Shown: positions 52,559 through 62,088, counted from the first letter of the stretch. The stretch is DNA of 64,000 nt from an uncultured Alistipes sp. (GCA_900544175.1 UQUN01000001.1:62001-126000), one strand, 5' to 3'. Numbers and translations: made by a program. Notes: generated by a model not told the origin, from the sequence alone.

Positions 52559-54055
52559 TCATTTTGTTCGACTGATTTTATCTATTAAAATAACCCAGGA
52601 ACCGCTCTTGTCACTATTTATACGTTTGAGTACTCTTTTGGTTTTTAGCCTGCGGATGATTCTGTATATTTTGGATTTATTCATATTTAAAGTTTCAATG
52701 AGCATTTGGTACGTGGCATTAGGATTCCCTTCCAAAATCTTCAAGATGGCACATTCGTCTTTTGACAAGTTTACATCTTCATTTACATCTTCATTTACAT
52801 CTTCATTTTTATACGCAAAATTCTTTTCCTCACTCTTTTCCTCATTTACATCTTCATTCGAAGATGACGATATATGCTCGATGACCATAAAGGCAGTACC
52901 AAGGTTCAGACTGAACTCAGGTTCACCATTGCCGTTTTCTTTGAGTTCTTCTTCTACACGAAGCACTCCACGGCTGAAACGATTGACAAATCCAAGTACT
53001 TTCATAGCCTCAGCCACTATAGGATTACGGTAGTCGTTTACCAACGGAAAATTTTCCGCGTTGACCTTACCATACAATCCTCCGGGATTCATTATCTCAA
53101 TGCGGTCATCGTATTGGTAAAATTGAATGGGACCGTTGCTCTCGTATGTACGGTGGCATACCGCATTCATCAGGAGCTCTCGTGTAGCCCAGTGCGGATA
53201 GTCCATCACTGTTTTTTCTCTAAGGGCACTGACAGGCACGGGACGACGATTGGTTATAGCCGTATCTACAAATGTATCTAACTGGTAGAGCACCTTACAG
53301 AGATTACCTGCAAATTTATATTCGCTCTTTACCTCTGAAGCTCGTCCCTTGCCGCCAAAGCGTACATACTGGATGTATGCACCGGGCAGGAACCGCTCTA
53401 TGTTTTTCCCGAAGAACAGGATGCCTGCATTAGTCGGGCAGTCATAACGAGTGTCAAAGAATCCGAGCGATTGAAGTTGTATCTTTACATTGCGGCGGTC
53501 ATCGCTCAAAACATCGGCCGGTATGGCCTTGGGCATATACTGCTGTTTGAATACGTCAATGTCAAGATCCTCCACGACAGCTCCCATACATGGCATGGCA
53601 TCAAATGTTTTGATATTGGCGGCACGTTTCTCGTACAGCCGTCGTTCGTCATCCTCGTTGGCAACTCCTTTCCTCGGACCGATTCTTACCCATACCCGTC
53701 CCTTGTATCTTACCGGAGGAAACTGTGAGGGATATACCTCCGCCACCACAACATCTCCTTCAGGCAGCGTCACTTTCTGAACGCTCATTGAAGGTTGTGG
53801 CTGAATGTTGCCGTCAGTACGGATTGCTGCAATATTTTTGAGCAACTCGTCTGTCACTTGAATTGGATGAACTTTCCCATCATCTTCTGCACCGATAATT
53901 AAATACCCAGAATGGTTGTTGTCCGGCAAGTCGTTGGCAAATGCACAGATAGTCTGCCCGAACTTGTCGGTGTTGGTGGTCGAGATGGTACGTTCTACGC
54001 TGTCGTTCTCCAAATCCCGCAACAATGTCTGTATTTTTTCTGTCGTTATCGCCAT
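52559..54055 (-). CDS. AlbA_2/Schlafen-like ATP-binding protein (second copy)
   Basis: 498 aa. The N-terminal AlbA_2 domain has FANDLPDNNHSGYLIIGAED and a following VWVRIGPRKGVANEDDERRL. The middle matches HATPase_c_4/RecG-like proteins: DYPHWATRELLMNAVCHRTY, RIEIMNPGGLYGKVN. A Glu/Asn-rich repeat (NEDVNE units) precedes a C-terminal winged helix (YQMLIETLNMNKSKIYRIIR). Probably a DNA-binding regulator; it starts 37 bp after the neighbouring homologue and is likely co-transcribed with it. Confidence 0.85.
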   Translation of the reverse strand: MAITTEKIQTLLRDLENDSVERTISTTNTDKFGQTICAFANDLPDNNHSGYLIIGAEDDGKVHPIQVTDELLKNIAAIRTDGNIQPQPSMSVQKVTLPEGDVVVAEVYPSQFPPVRYKGRVWVRIGPRKGVANEDDERRLYEKRAANIKTFDAMPCMGAVVEDLDIDVFKQQYMPKAIPADVLSDDRRNVKIQLQSLGFFDTRYDCPTNAGILFFGKNIERFLPGAYIQYVRFGGKGRASEVKSEYKFAGNLCKVLYQLDTFVDTAITNRRPVPVSALREKTVMDYPHWATRELLMNAVCHRTYESNGPIQFYQYDDRIEIMNPGGLYGKVNAENFPLVNDYRNPIVAEAMKVLGFVNRFSRGVLRVEEELKENGNGEPEFSLNLGTAFMVIEHISSSSNEDVNEEKSEEKNFAYKNEDVNEDVNEDVNLSKDECAILKILEGNPNATYQMLIETLNMNKSKIYRIIRRLKTKRVLKRINSDKSGSWVILIDKISRTK

Positions 54056-54092
54056 TATTCGTTAATATTTATGTGTTTTCTTGCGAGGCTTG

Positions 54093-55679
54093 TTATTTCT
54101 TACGGTACTTTTGATTGCTGGCGTTAGGGTTATCAGGATTTGTCATTTCCAAATATCCGGCTTCGACCAATGATGTTACATATTTTTCTCTGTTTTTGGT
54201 GTGCGAAGAAACTCCTACACGGTTTAAAATCTCTTTAGCACTTCTTGGAACGCTGCAAAATTGAATTATATCTTTTTCTTTATTGGTTAATTTCCTCCGT
54301 TGAGGACTAGTGTCTAAGTCAGTGTCAGGGTTTGCCCGGGTAGTGTCTAAGTCAGTGTCAGGGTTTGTCCTGATAGTGTCTAAGTCAGCGTCAGGATTTG
54401 CCCGGATAGTGTCTAAGTCAGCGTCAGGATTTGCCCGGATAGTGTCTAAGTTTCCCTTTCTGGCTATCGTAATCAGAAACTCATGTATTCTTTCATCATT
54501 CTTGAACTCTACCTGCAAGCCGTCTTCCAAAGCACGCTGAATGCCTGTACCTGCTCCTGTATAAGGAAGGAGGTAGATGGCATTGCTGAAAAGGAAATTG
54601 TTGCGGGGCATGGATGTGCCGTTGGTAACGTCCTCTACCTGCAAGCCATTCGGCAGGATACCCGGACTATGTATTTCAACACGGTTGTCAAAAATAAAGA
54701 TACGGATGGGAGCATTCCAGTTGAGTGAACGGTGGACAAGTGCATTGACAACAAACTCGACCAGGCTGCTGTATGGGATTTCAAGTCGTCCCATCGAATT
54801 GAACTCTTCATCCACCTGTATGCTTTTTAGATTACGGGTAAAGAACGACATGATGGTTTCAAACTGATGCAACAGATTACCCTCCATGTCTGCATCATTC
54901 ACTTTGTCCCGGAATTGCTTGCCACCAATATTATTTCCCACAAAGCTGATACATTTGGTTGTCATAACAGGCAACCAACGCTGGGGATATTTGCCAAACA
55001 ACAGGATGGCGGCAACCGTCAGACTTCCGTCCGGACGGATGAATCGCAGATTACGCATCAATTTGTTCAAGTTGTGACTTTTGGCAATTGCATCAGCAAT
55101 GTCGTCAGGAGAAGTTTTACGGAGTACGTCATCCACAATCCCTTTCTTTTCCAATACGAGTGAAAAGCGGTTCTGCAGGAATGTCTTGAGCGTATCCTCA
55201 TCCAAATCGTCCAAAGTAGCATCCCTTACCACCGCTTCATCCGGGGCAAAGCTGCCGCATTCAGACATCATCTCGGCCAATTCAGCATTATCGAAAACCT
55301 TGCGCTTGTCCGCACCGTTTTTTATCCATACGATGCCCTTGTTGTCGTGATAAGGCTTGTTGTTTCCCTCTTTGATCGTGGCCACAACCACGCTGCCGCC
55401 ATCTACACTTGCAGTATCTATATCAAGCAAAATGCTTGGAACAACGTTTTCCGAAGCTATATTGCCGAGCATGTTGGTTGTCTCCTGCACTTCGGCATAC
55501 GACAACGGGTTAAATTCCCCGCTCTTGTCATTGATGCCAATCACAATCTGACCTCCGCGAAAGTTACTCATGGCAACCAGTTCGCAGCCAGTGTCGTATT
55601 TGTCCAAGATGCGTTCCTTGAACTGCACCTTGCTCATTTCGCCACGGTCTCTGAGTTGTAATATATCTTCTGTTGTCAT
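54093..55679 (-). CDS. AlbA_2/Schlafen-like ATP-binding protein (first copy)
   Basis: 528 aa from the ATG at 55679. AlbA_2 domain with VQFKERILDKYDTGCELVAM and GGQIVIGINDKSGEFNPLSY; HATPase_c_4 region with IPYSSLVEFVVNALVHRSLN and RVEIHSPGILPNGL. An 11-residue tandem repeat (NPDADLDTIRA-like) lies before the C-terminal winged helix (SAKEILNRVGVSSHTKN). Same layout as the next gene but low overall identity. Role probably regulatory; some relatives are linked to phage defence or stress, which is not shown here. Confidence 0.85.
   Translation of the reverse strand: MTTEDILQLRDRGEMSKVQFKERILDKYDTGCELVAMSNFRGGQIVIGINDKSGEFNPLSYAEVQETTNMLGNIASENVVPSILLDIDTASVDGGSVVVATIKEGNNKPYHDNKGIVWIKNGADKRKVFDNAELAEMMSECGSFAPDEAVVRDATLDDLDEDTLKTFLQNRFSLVLEKKGIVDDVLRKTSPDDIADAIAKSHNLNKLMRNLRFIRPDGSLTVAAILLFGKYPQRWLPVMTTKCISFVGNNIGGKQFRDKVNDADMEGNLLHQFETIMSFFTRNLKSIQVDEEFNSMGRLEIPYSSLVEFVVNALVHRSLNWNAPIRIFIFDNRVEIHSPGILPNGLQVEDVTNGTSMPRNNFLFSNAIYLLPYTGAGTGIQRALEDGLQVEFKNDERIHEFLITIARKGNLDTIRANPDADLDTIRANPDADLDTIRTNPDTDLDTTRANPDTDLDTSPQRRKLTNKEKDIIQFCSVPRSAKEILNRVGVSSHTKNREKYVTSLVEAGYLEMTNPDNPNASNQKYRKK
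54310..54450 (-). repeat. 33-bp in-frame tandem repeat in the AlbA_2 gene
   Basis: Four units start at 54310, 54343, 54376 and 54409, each opening GTGTCTAAGTCAG, with a partial unit at 54442. They encode an 11-aa acidic repeat. Units three and four are identical, so the array is recently active. Confidence 0.92.
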
Positions 55680-55772
55680 AATAATCAATTCTGGATTAGA
55701 TGTGCCGCATAAACCCACGCCTGGTCATTGCCGCTGTATGGGGCTTTTAATGTCCGTATCCATCTTGCGTAG

Positions 55773-55789
55773 GTAAATTCTGAATTTAC
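55773..55789. promoter_or_regulatory. Perfect palindrome upstream of the AlbA_2 genes
   Basis: GTAAATTC-T-GAATTTAC, 17 bp. It is next to a weak minus-strand box TTACTTTG (55792-55799) and would cover the start point of transcription. Candidate operator. Confidence 0.5.
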
Positions 55790-55852
55790 TGCAAAGTAAC
55801 ATAAAAATCCGGATAGACAATCGTAGATTCACGTGGATTCACGAATAAAATA

Positions 55853-55883
55853 TTTGCATCTGAAAAAATAAACCCTATCTTTG
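55853..55883 (+). promoter_or_regulatory. Promoter of the metX-thrA-metY-asd operon
   Basis: TTTG 55853-55856, 19-nt spacer, TATCTTTG 55876-55883. Near-perfect consensus. The leader peptide ATG lies 9 nt beyond and metX 216 nt beyond. Confidence 0.82.
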
Positions 55884-55888
55884 TCTCA

Positions 55889-56067
55889 GCAATGAGAAAG
55901 CACTCCAACATATCCATGATGTCCATGCGAATGCATCGCTCTACGATGCATGGCTTTCTCTATTGCCGGTAAGTCAGGCGGGATGCCGGCTCCGGCGCAT
56001 TAAATCCAAAAACACATATCAAGTATTCCACAGGTCCGGATTCTGCCCCCGGGACTGGTTTGGATTT
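55889..56067 (+). promoter_or_regulatory. Structured leader of the met operon
   Basis: Outer stem: 55889-55901 with 55953-55966. Inner hairpin ATGCATCG (55931-55938) with CGATGCAT (55944-55951). GCCGG at 55965-55969 and again at 55985-55989 compete for CCGGC at 55992-55996. A later stem AAATCCAAA (56002-56010) pairs with TTTGGATTT (56059-56067). No U-run follows, so the mode (transcription or translation) is open. No conserved SAM-riboswitch core was recognised. Confidence 0.55.
55892..55972 (+). CDS. Methionine-rich leader peptide
   Basis: A 26-codon frame with Met at positions 1, 9, 10, 12, 14 and 19 (six of 26), including the run SMMSMRM. It starts almost at the predicted transcription start, ahead of genes for methionine and threonine synthesis. 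The coding region lies within paired RNA segments (see the next entry). This is the pattern of an attenuation leader in which ribosome stalling on Met codons reports methionyl-tRNA level. Not in any family I can name. Confidence 0.65.
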   Translation: MRKHSNISMMSMRMHRSTMHGFLYCR

Positions 56068-56098
56068 ATCGTTACGGGCATCAATGGAGCATCACGCG

Positions 56099-57184
56099 AT
56101 GACAAGAAAAGAATATGTCCACAATGGACCGTTCCGGTGCGAGGCCGGAGGCACAATCAGCAATCTGAAAATAGTGTATCACATTTCCTGTCCGGATGGA
56201 CTGCCTGCGTGCAGCGGTCAGGGCAATGATTCCGTAAACCGCCCGAATGCAACCGCAGAAGTGACGGAAAACAGTGCATCGGGGAAGGTGATATGGATCT
56301 GCCATGCGCTGACGGCCAATTCGGATCCGGAGGAATGGTGGCCGGAGATGGTCGGACCGGGCCGGCCCATAGACATTGAAAAGTACACGGTGGTCTGTGC
56401 CAATATGCTCTGCTCGGCCTACGGCTCTTCCGGCCCGGCGGACGGGGCTTTTCTGGATTTCCCGAAAGTGACGGTCAGGGATATTGTCCGCACCGAGATT
56501 CTCCTGCGCCGGCATTTAGGCATCGGTAGGATAGACCTGCTGATAGGCAGCTCCATCGGCGGCTTCCAGGCCCTGGAGTGGGCGGTGATGGAGCCGGAGG
56601 TGATAAGTCGTGCCGCGATTATGGCCTGCGGTCCCAGAGTTACGCCCTGGCTCACTGCGTCCAACGAGGCCCAGAGGATGGCGATCGAGGCCGACCCTAC
56701 CTTCCGCGAGTGCCGGAGCCTTAGCGGCGGAGAGGCCGGACTGAGGGCGGCAAGAGCTATAGCGCTGATCTCCTACCGCAGCTATCGGGGCTACAACACC
56801 ACTCAGAATGAGGAGGATCCCGACGCCCTTTTCGCCACCCGCGCCGCCTCCTACGAGCGCTATCAGGGCCGCAAGCTTTCCGACCGTTTCGACGCCTATT
56901 CCTATTGGTATCTGACTCATTCCGTGGATAGTCACAATGTGGGTCGGGGACGCGGAGGTGTGGAGGCGGCTCTCCGGGGTATCAGGACCCGCTGCATCAT
57001 CGTAGGCATAGACAGCGACGCCCTTTTCCCGACAGAGGAACAGCGGTATATGGCCGACCACATCCCCGGGGCGGAATACCACGAGATAACCTCCGCATTC
57101 GGCCACGACGGCTTCCTGCTCGAATACGGCCAGATATCGGAGATTCTCAGACCGGAGTTGGAGGCTCCAGTCAGCGATAAATAA
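56099..57184 (+). CDS. metX: Homoserine O-acetyltransferase
   Basis: 361 aa from the ATG at 56099; ATGs at 56060 and 56084 are possible. An alpha/beta hydrolase with the nucleophile Ser in LLIGSSIGGFQALEW, preceded by YTVVCANMLCSAYGSSGP, then the acid in GIDSDALFP and the His in SAFGHDGFLLE. It acetylates homoserine as the first step of methionine synthesis. A low-complexity insertion near residues 32-52 is unusual. First gene of the operon. Confidence 0.93.
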   Translation: MTRKEYVHNGPFRCEAGGTISNLKIVYHISCPDGLPACSGQGNDSVNRPNATAEVTENSASGKVIWICHALTANSDPEEWWPEMVGPGRPIDIEKYTVVCANMLCSAYGSSGPADGAFLDFPKVTVRDIVRTEILLRRHLGIGRIDLLIGSSIGGFQALEWAVMEPEVISRAAIMACGPRVTPWLTASNEAQRMAIEADPTFRECRSLSGGEAGLRAARAIALISYRSYRGYNTTQNEEDPDALFATRAASYERYQGRKLSDRFDAYSYWYLTHSVDSHNVGRGRGGVEAALRGIRTRCIIVGIDSDALFPTEEQRYMADHIPGAEYHEITSAFGHDGFLLEYGQISEILRPELEAPVSDK

Positions 57185-57220
57185 ACGGCAATCTTAAGTA
57201 AAATCAATAAAATCAGATAT

Positions 57221-59707
57221 ATGCAGGTATTGAAATTCGGCGGCACATCTGTCGCAAACGCAGAGAATATGTCAAGGGTCGCGGATATAGTGACCAAGGC
57301 TGTGGACCGGGACAGGACCATTCTGGTCTGTTCTGCCATCAGCGGCTTTACCGACGCCCTCATCCGGACCGGCCGTCTGGCTGCGGCGCGGGACGAGGCT
57401 TACAAGAGTATCATAGACGAGTATCAGGAGAAGCATTACCGGATCATTCACAGCCTGATCCAGGCGGACAAGCAGCGCGGTACCTTAGAGGCGTGCGATG
57501 CGGTGTTCGAGTCGCTCAGAGGCATCGCCAGAGGAGTCTGCCTGTTGGGCGAGCTGAGCGAGGCCAGCCTGGATGCGATACAGGGCTGCGGAGAACTCCT
57601 GTCAACCAGGATAATGGCTGTCCGTCTGGCCTCGGAGGGCATTCCGGTCAAATGGGTGGATTCCCGCGAGATAATCCGGACAGTGCGCAAGGACGGGGTG
57701 AATGTGGTGGATACGGCTGTCAGCTACGCCAATATGGCTGCAATGCTGGAGCGCAATCCGGTGACTTCGCTGTTTGTCCTGCCCGGCTTCATCGCCTCTG
57801 ATAGTCAGGGACGTACCACGACTCTCGGGCGGGGCGGCTCCGACTATTCGGCTTCCCTGCTGGCCGTGGGTTGCGGGGTACGGCGCCTGGAAATCTGGAC
57901 CGACGTGCCCGGAATGATGACGGCCAATCCCAAGACCGTCCCTACGGCCCGTACCATCAGCAACATCTCCTACCGTGCCGCATTGGAACTGTCCCATTTC
58001 GGAGCCAAGGTCATCTATCCTCCCACCATCCAGCCGGTGGTCTCCGAAGGTATTCCCATCTATGTCAAGGACACTTTTGACCCGGACGCGCCGGGAACCC
58101 TTATCGAGAAGAACCCGCCCCGGAGCAAGGAGAGGCTGGTGGGTATTTCCAATTCGGACAATATTGCCCTCATCTCCTTGGAAGGCAGCGGCATGGTAGG
58201 TGTACCCGGCTTCTCGGCCCGCCTCTTCGAGGCCCTCAGCCGCAGCGGTATCAACATCATACTCATCACCCAGGCATCTTCGGTCCACACCATGTGCGTG
58301 GCCATCCCGGAGAAGGACGCGGAGAAGGCCAGGGAGGCGGCGGACAGCTGTTTTGCCTACGAGATCTCGTTAGGCAAGCTCAATCCCCTGAAAGTCGAGC
58401 AGGGCTATTCGATAGTATGCCTCGTGGGGGACGACATTCTCAGCCAATGCGGTACGACGGGCCGGATGCTCGATGCCCTCGGCCGTCACGGGATACCTAT
58501 CAGGGCCACGGCCCAGGGCTCGTCCGAGCGCAATATCTCAGTGGTGGTGCGTTCCTCCGAAGCGGACCGGGCCATACGCTACATCCACAATGAGTTTTTC
58601 GACAGGTCGCCGCTGAAGGACATCAATCTGTTCATAACCGGGTACGGCACTGTGGGCAAGGCCCTTGTGGACATCATCCGGTGCAATGGGGATGCGGTGG
58701 CGGCCCGGACCGGGAAGCGGCTGCGCATAGCGGGGATAGCCAACAGCCGCCGCTACGTGCTGGATCCGGAGGGAATTGCCCCGGAGAGGGCAGGGGAGCT
58801 GCTTGCCCAGGGCCTCAGTGCGGCTGACGATGCCTGGACGGAGGCCCTGGCCCACACCTCTTTGGAGAATTCCGTATTCGTCGACTGTACCGCGAGTGCG
58901 GACATAGCCTGCCGGTACGCCTCCCTCTTCCGTCACGGGTATACGGTCGTGGCCTGCAACAAGATCGCCTTCTCCGCCCCGTTGGCCCAGTACCGGGCGT
59001 TGAGGAAGGCTGCCTTGGAGAGCGGTGCGGGGCTGAGGTACGAGACGACGGTCGGAGCGGCCCTGCCGGTGCTGGAGTCCGTGTCCCGTTGTGTCTGCAG
59101 CGGAGACCGTATCCACCGGGTCGAGGCCGTGCTGTCCGGGACGCTCAACTACATATTCAGCACCTACGATGGCGGAAAGTCGGTGACATTTGCCGAGGTG
59201 GTGCGTCAGGCCGTGGAGAAAGGCTATGCCGAGCCGGATCCGAGGATAGACCTAAGCGGACGGGACGTTCTGCGCAAGCTGCTGATTTTAGGCAGGGAAG
59301 CCGGAGCCGCACTGGAGGAGGGGGACGTGGAGACGGAGCCGCTGCTGCCGCAGGAGTACTTCCGGGGGAGTGTGGAGGATTTCTACAAGGCATTGAAGGA
59401 CAATGAAAAAACCTTCGCGGAACAATTCCTTCAGGCGGCTACCCGGGGACTGCGCCTCCGCTTCGTGGCCTCCCTGGATAGGGTTCCGCTTCCTGGGGAT
59501 GAATGCTGCGGAGCCTCCCCTTGCCGTTGGAAAGCCTGCATTGCCTTGGAAGCATTGCCCCCCGAGCATCCGCTTTATTCCCTCGAAGGGACCGACAACG
59601 CCGTGATTCTGACCACGGATTTCTATCCCTCGCCCTTGGTCATACGGGGTGCGGGAGCCGGAGCGTACCAGACGGCCTCCGGAGTATTGAACGATATTTT
59701 AAAATAA
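57221..59707 (+). CDS. thrA: Bifunctional aspartokinase/homoserine dehydrogenase
   Basis: 828 aa. The aspartokinase half opens with KFGGTSVANAENMSRV and has TTLGRGGSDYSASLLA; two ACT regions follow (ISLEGSGMVGVPGFSARLF and SIVCLVGDDIL). The homoserine dehydrogenase half begins near FITGYGTVGKALVDII and has VLSGTLNYIFS and GYAEPDPRIDLSGRDVLRK. It makes homoserine from aspartate together with asd. Feedback by threonine is usual for this type. It lies 36 bp after metX. Confidence 0.96.
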   Translation: MQVLKFGGTSVANAENMSRVADIVTKAVDRDRTILVCSAISGFTDALIRTGRLAAARDEAYKSIIDEYQEKHYRIIHSLIQADKQRGTLEACDAVFESLRGIARGVCLLGELSEASLDAIQGCGELLSTRIMAVRLASEGIPVKWVDSREIIRTVRKDGVNVVDTAVSYANMAAMLERNPVTSLFVLPGFIASDSQGRTTTLGRGGSDYSASLLAVGCGVRRLEIWTDVPGMMTANPKTVPTARTISNISYRAALELSHFGAKVIYPPTIQPVVSEGIPIYVKDTFDPDAPGTLIEKNPPRSKERLVGISNSDNIALISLEGSGMVGVPGFSARLFEALSRSGINIILITQASSVHTMCVAIPEKDAEKAREAADSCFAYEISLGKLNPLKVEQGYSIVCLVGDDILSQCGTTGRMLDALGRHGIPIRATAQGSSERNISVVVRSSEADRAIRYIHNEFFDRSPLKDINLFITGYGTVGKALVDIIRCNGDAVAARTGKRLRIAGIANSRRYVLDPEGIAPERAGELLAQGLSAADDAWTEALAHTSLENSVFVDCTASADIACRYASLFRHGYTVVACNKIAFSAPLAQYRALRKAALESGAGLRYETTVGAALPVLESVSRCVCSGDRIHRVEAVLSGTLNYIFSTYDGGKSVTFAEVVRQAVEKGYAEPDPRIDLSGRDVLRKLLILGREAGAALEEGDVETEPLLPQEYFRGSVEDFYKALKDNEKTFAEQFLQAATRGLRLRFVASLDRVPLPGDECCGASPCRWKACIALEALPPEHPLYSLEGTDNAVILTTDFYPSPLVIRGAGAGAYQTASGVLNDILK

Positions 59708-59716
59708 GCATATTTT

Positions 59717-61015
59717 ATGGAAAGAAATTACAGATTCGAGACCCTGCAGGTCAGGGCAGGACAGGAGATCGACCCTGTCTCCAAAGGCACGGCGGTGCCC
59801 ATCTACCAGAGTACGGCGTATGTCTTCGACGACATGCAGTACGGCAAAGAGCTCTTCGAACTCAAGAAACCGGGCAATATCTACACCCGTATCACCAATA
59901 CCACCAACGAAGTGTTCGAGAAGCGTATGGCGGCCCTCGAGAACGGTGTGGCGGCCACGGCCACGGCTTCGGGCCAGTCCGCGGTGCTGCTGAGCATCCT
60001 CAATATCGCCGGTCCGGGGGACAATGTGGTGACCTCTCCCTTCCTCTACGGTGGCACCTTCACCATGTTTGCCATCACCCTCAGAGACATGGGGATAGAG
60101 ATGCGTTTCGCGGCCAGTGACTCGCCGGAGGACCTGGAGGCGCTGGTGGACGGCAGGACTAAGGGTATTTTCATAGAGAACCTGGCCAATCCGGCTTTCA
60201 GCATCCCGGATTTCGAGCCGATCGTGGAGATGGCCCGACGCCGCGGTATCTGCGTGCTGGTGGACAATACTTTCGGCATGGCCGGCTGGCTGCTGCGTCC
60301 GGTGGACTGGGGCTGCAATGTGGTGATTCATTCGGCTACCAAATGGATCTGCGGACACGGTACGGCCCTCGGCGGGGTGGTAGTGGACGGAGGCAATTTT
60401 GATTGGGATCCTGAGAAATATCCTTTGCTCGCGGCCCCTTCGGAGAGTTATCACGGGGTGGTCTACACCGATGTGTTCGGGAAGGCGGCCTTTGCCGGGC
60501 GCGTGAGGGTGGACGGGCTGCGCAATCTCGGGCCGGCTCCCTCGCCGTTCAACTCCTTCCTGATGCTGCAGGGGCTGGAGACCCTCTCGCTCAGGGCGGA
60601 GCGGTGCTGTGACAATACCCTCGAGGTGGCCCGTTTCCTGACCTCTCATCCGGCGGTGGAGAGTGTCAACTATCCCGGTCTGGAGGACAATCCCTATCAT
60701 GCCCTTGGCTGCAAATACCTCAGGCACGGCTTCGGCGGGGTGCTCACTTTCAGGGTGAAAGGCGGATTTGATGCCGCTGCGGCCTTGGTGGACCGGCTGG
60801 AGCTGATCCTGCACGTGGGCAGTGTAGGGGATGCCAAGTCGCTGATAGTGCATCCGGCTTCCACGACCCATTCGCAGCTCAGCCCGTCCGAGCAGGTGGC
60901 TGCCGGGGTCTATCCCAACATGCTGCGCCTGTCGGTGGGCATTGAGAATGTGGATGACCTGATTTACGATCTGGAGAATGCCTTGAAGTCTTTGCAGGGG
61001 AGGGCCGGACTATGA
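59717..61015 (+). CDS. metY: O-acetylhomoserine sulfhydrylase
   Basis: 432 aa. PLP enzyme of the Cys/Met metabolism family: VPIYQSTAYVFDD, TATASGQSAVLLSILNIA, and the PLP Lys in HSATKWICGHGTALGG. It joins acetylhomoserine with sulfide to give homocysteine. It directly follows thrA (9 bp) and overlaps asd by ATGA. Confidence 0.95.
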   Translation: MERNYRFETLQVRAGQEIDPVSKGTAVPIYQSTAYVFDDMQYGKELFELKKPGNIYTRITNTTNEVFEKRMAALENGVAATATASGQSAVLLSILNIAGPGDNVVTSPFLYGGTFTMFAITLRDMGIEMRFAASDSPEDLEALVDGRTKGIFIENLANPAFSIPDFEPIVEMARRRGICVLVDNTFGMAGWLLRPVDWGCNVVIHSATKWICGHGTALGGVVVDGGNFDWDPEKYPLLAAPSESYHGVVYTDVFGKAAFAGRVRVDGLRNLGPAPSPFNSFLMLQGLETLSLRAERCCDNTLEVARFLTSHPAVESVNYPGLEDNPYHALGCKYLRHGFGGVLTFRVKGGFDAAAALVDRLELILHVGSVGDAKSLIVHPASTTHSQLSPSEQVAAGVYPNMLRLSVGIENVDDLIYDLENALKSLQGRAGL

Positions 61016-62016
61016 GAGTGGCGGTTGTAGGAGCTACCGGGCTGGTCGGCTCGGTGATGCTGAAAGTCTTGGAAGAAAGTCATTTTCCTGTGACGGAACT
61101 GTTGCCGGTGGCTTCGGAGAAGTCGGTGGGAAGGTCAGTGCGCTTTGCTGGCTCGGATGTGCAGGTGGTGGGAGCTGAGACTGCCTTGGCTGCGCGTCCC
61201 GACATTGCCCTGTTTTCGGCAGGGGCCTCCGTCTCCCGGGAGCTGGCTCCCCGTTTCGCTGCCGTCGGCTGCCGGGTGGTGGACAATTCCTCCTGCTGGA
61301 GGATGGAGCCCGGCGTGCCGTTGGTGGTGCCCGAGATCAACGGCAATGTGCTGGGCCCCGGGGATATGATCATCGCCAATCCCAACTGCTCCACGATACA
61401 GATGCTCATGCCTCTCGCCCCGCTGCACCGCCGCTGGGGCATACGCCGCATCGTGGTCTCCACCTACCAGTCCGTTTCCGGGTCAGGCTATAAGGCCTTG
61501 GCCCAGATGCAGGCGGAAAGGGCCGGAGGCAGGTGGGGAGAATATCCGGCGGCCTATCCCCATCCCATTGACCTGAACATCCTGCCGCATATTGACAGTT
61601 TCCTCGACAGCGGCTACACGAAGGAGGAGATGAAGATGGTGAATGAGACGCACAAGATATTGGGGGACGAGGGCATTGCCGTGTCGCCCACGACGGTGCG
61701 GGTACCCGTGACCGGAGGCCATTCCGACTCGGTCAATGTGGAGCTGTCCAGGGAGTTCGACCTTGGGGAGGTCCGTGCCGTCATTGCCTCTACGCCGGGC
61801 TGTGTCCTGCAGGATGACCCGTCTGCCGCTGTCTATCCCATGCCCTTGTATGCCCAGGGCAGGGACGAGGTCTTCGTCGGCCGCATCCGCCGCGACCCCA
61901 CCGTCCCCCACGGCCTCAACCTCTGGTGCGTCGCCGACAACCTCCGCAAGGGAGCCGCCACCAATGCCGTCCAGATCGCGGAGCTGCTGCTGCCGTTCCT
62001 TCCGCAGCAGTCCTGA
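61012..62016 (+). CDS. asd: Aspartate-semialdehyde dehydrogenase
   Basis: 334 aa. NADP-binding VVGATGLVGSVML, the catalytic Cys in ANPNCSTIQMLM, and RVPVTGGHSDSVNVEL with the active His. It reduces aspartyl phosphate to the semialdehyde, linking the two halves of thrA. Last gene of the operon. Confidence 0.96.
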   Translation: MRVAVVGATGLVGSVMLKVLEESHFPVTELLPVASEKSVGRSVRFAGSDVQVVGAETALAARPDIALFSAGASVSRELAPRFAAVGCRVVDNSSCWRMEPGVPLVVPEINGNVLGPGDMIIANPNCSTIQMLMPLAPLHRRWGIRRIVVSTYQSVSGSGYKALAQMQAERAGGRWGEYPAAYPHPIDLNILPHIDSFLDSGYTKEEMKMVNETHKILGDEGIAVSPTTVRVPVTGGHSDSVNVELSREFDLGEVRAVIASTPGCVLQDDPSAAVYPMPLYAQGRDEVFVGRIRRDPTVPHGLNLWCVADNLRKGAATNAVQIAELLLPFLPQQS

Positions 62017-62043
62017 CGGAGCAGCAGGGTAATTTCCACTCCC

Positions 62044-62088
62044 GGGGAAAGTGCCGGGCTTTCCCGCGATTCCGGTGCACTTTTCCCC
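62044..62088. terminator. Long hairpin after asd
   Basis: GGGGAAAGTGC (62044-62054) pairs with GCACTTTTCCCC (62077-62088); the interior can also fold (CGGGCTTTCCCG). Strong stem but no U-run, so it may be a terminator or a repeat. Confidence 0.5.

Noticed and set aside
54310..54450. CRISPR-like array from regular 33-bp repeats
   Set aside because: The repeats are contiguous with no spacers and are in frame within a gene.
55889..56067. SAM riboswitch before metX
   Set aside because: The structure is there, but no conserved SAM-I or SAM-II core was recognised by eye; the Met-rich peptide is the better explanation. A covariance-model search would decide.
59699..60871. 390-codon frame antisense to metY
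   Set aside because: Shadow of metY, with no start context or motifs.
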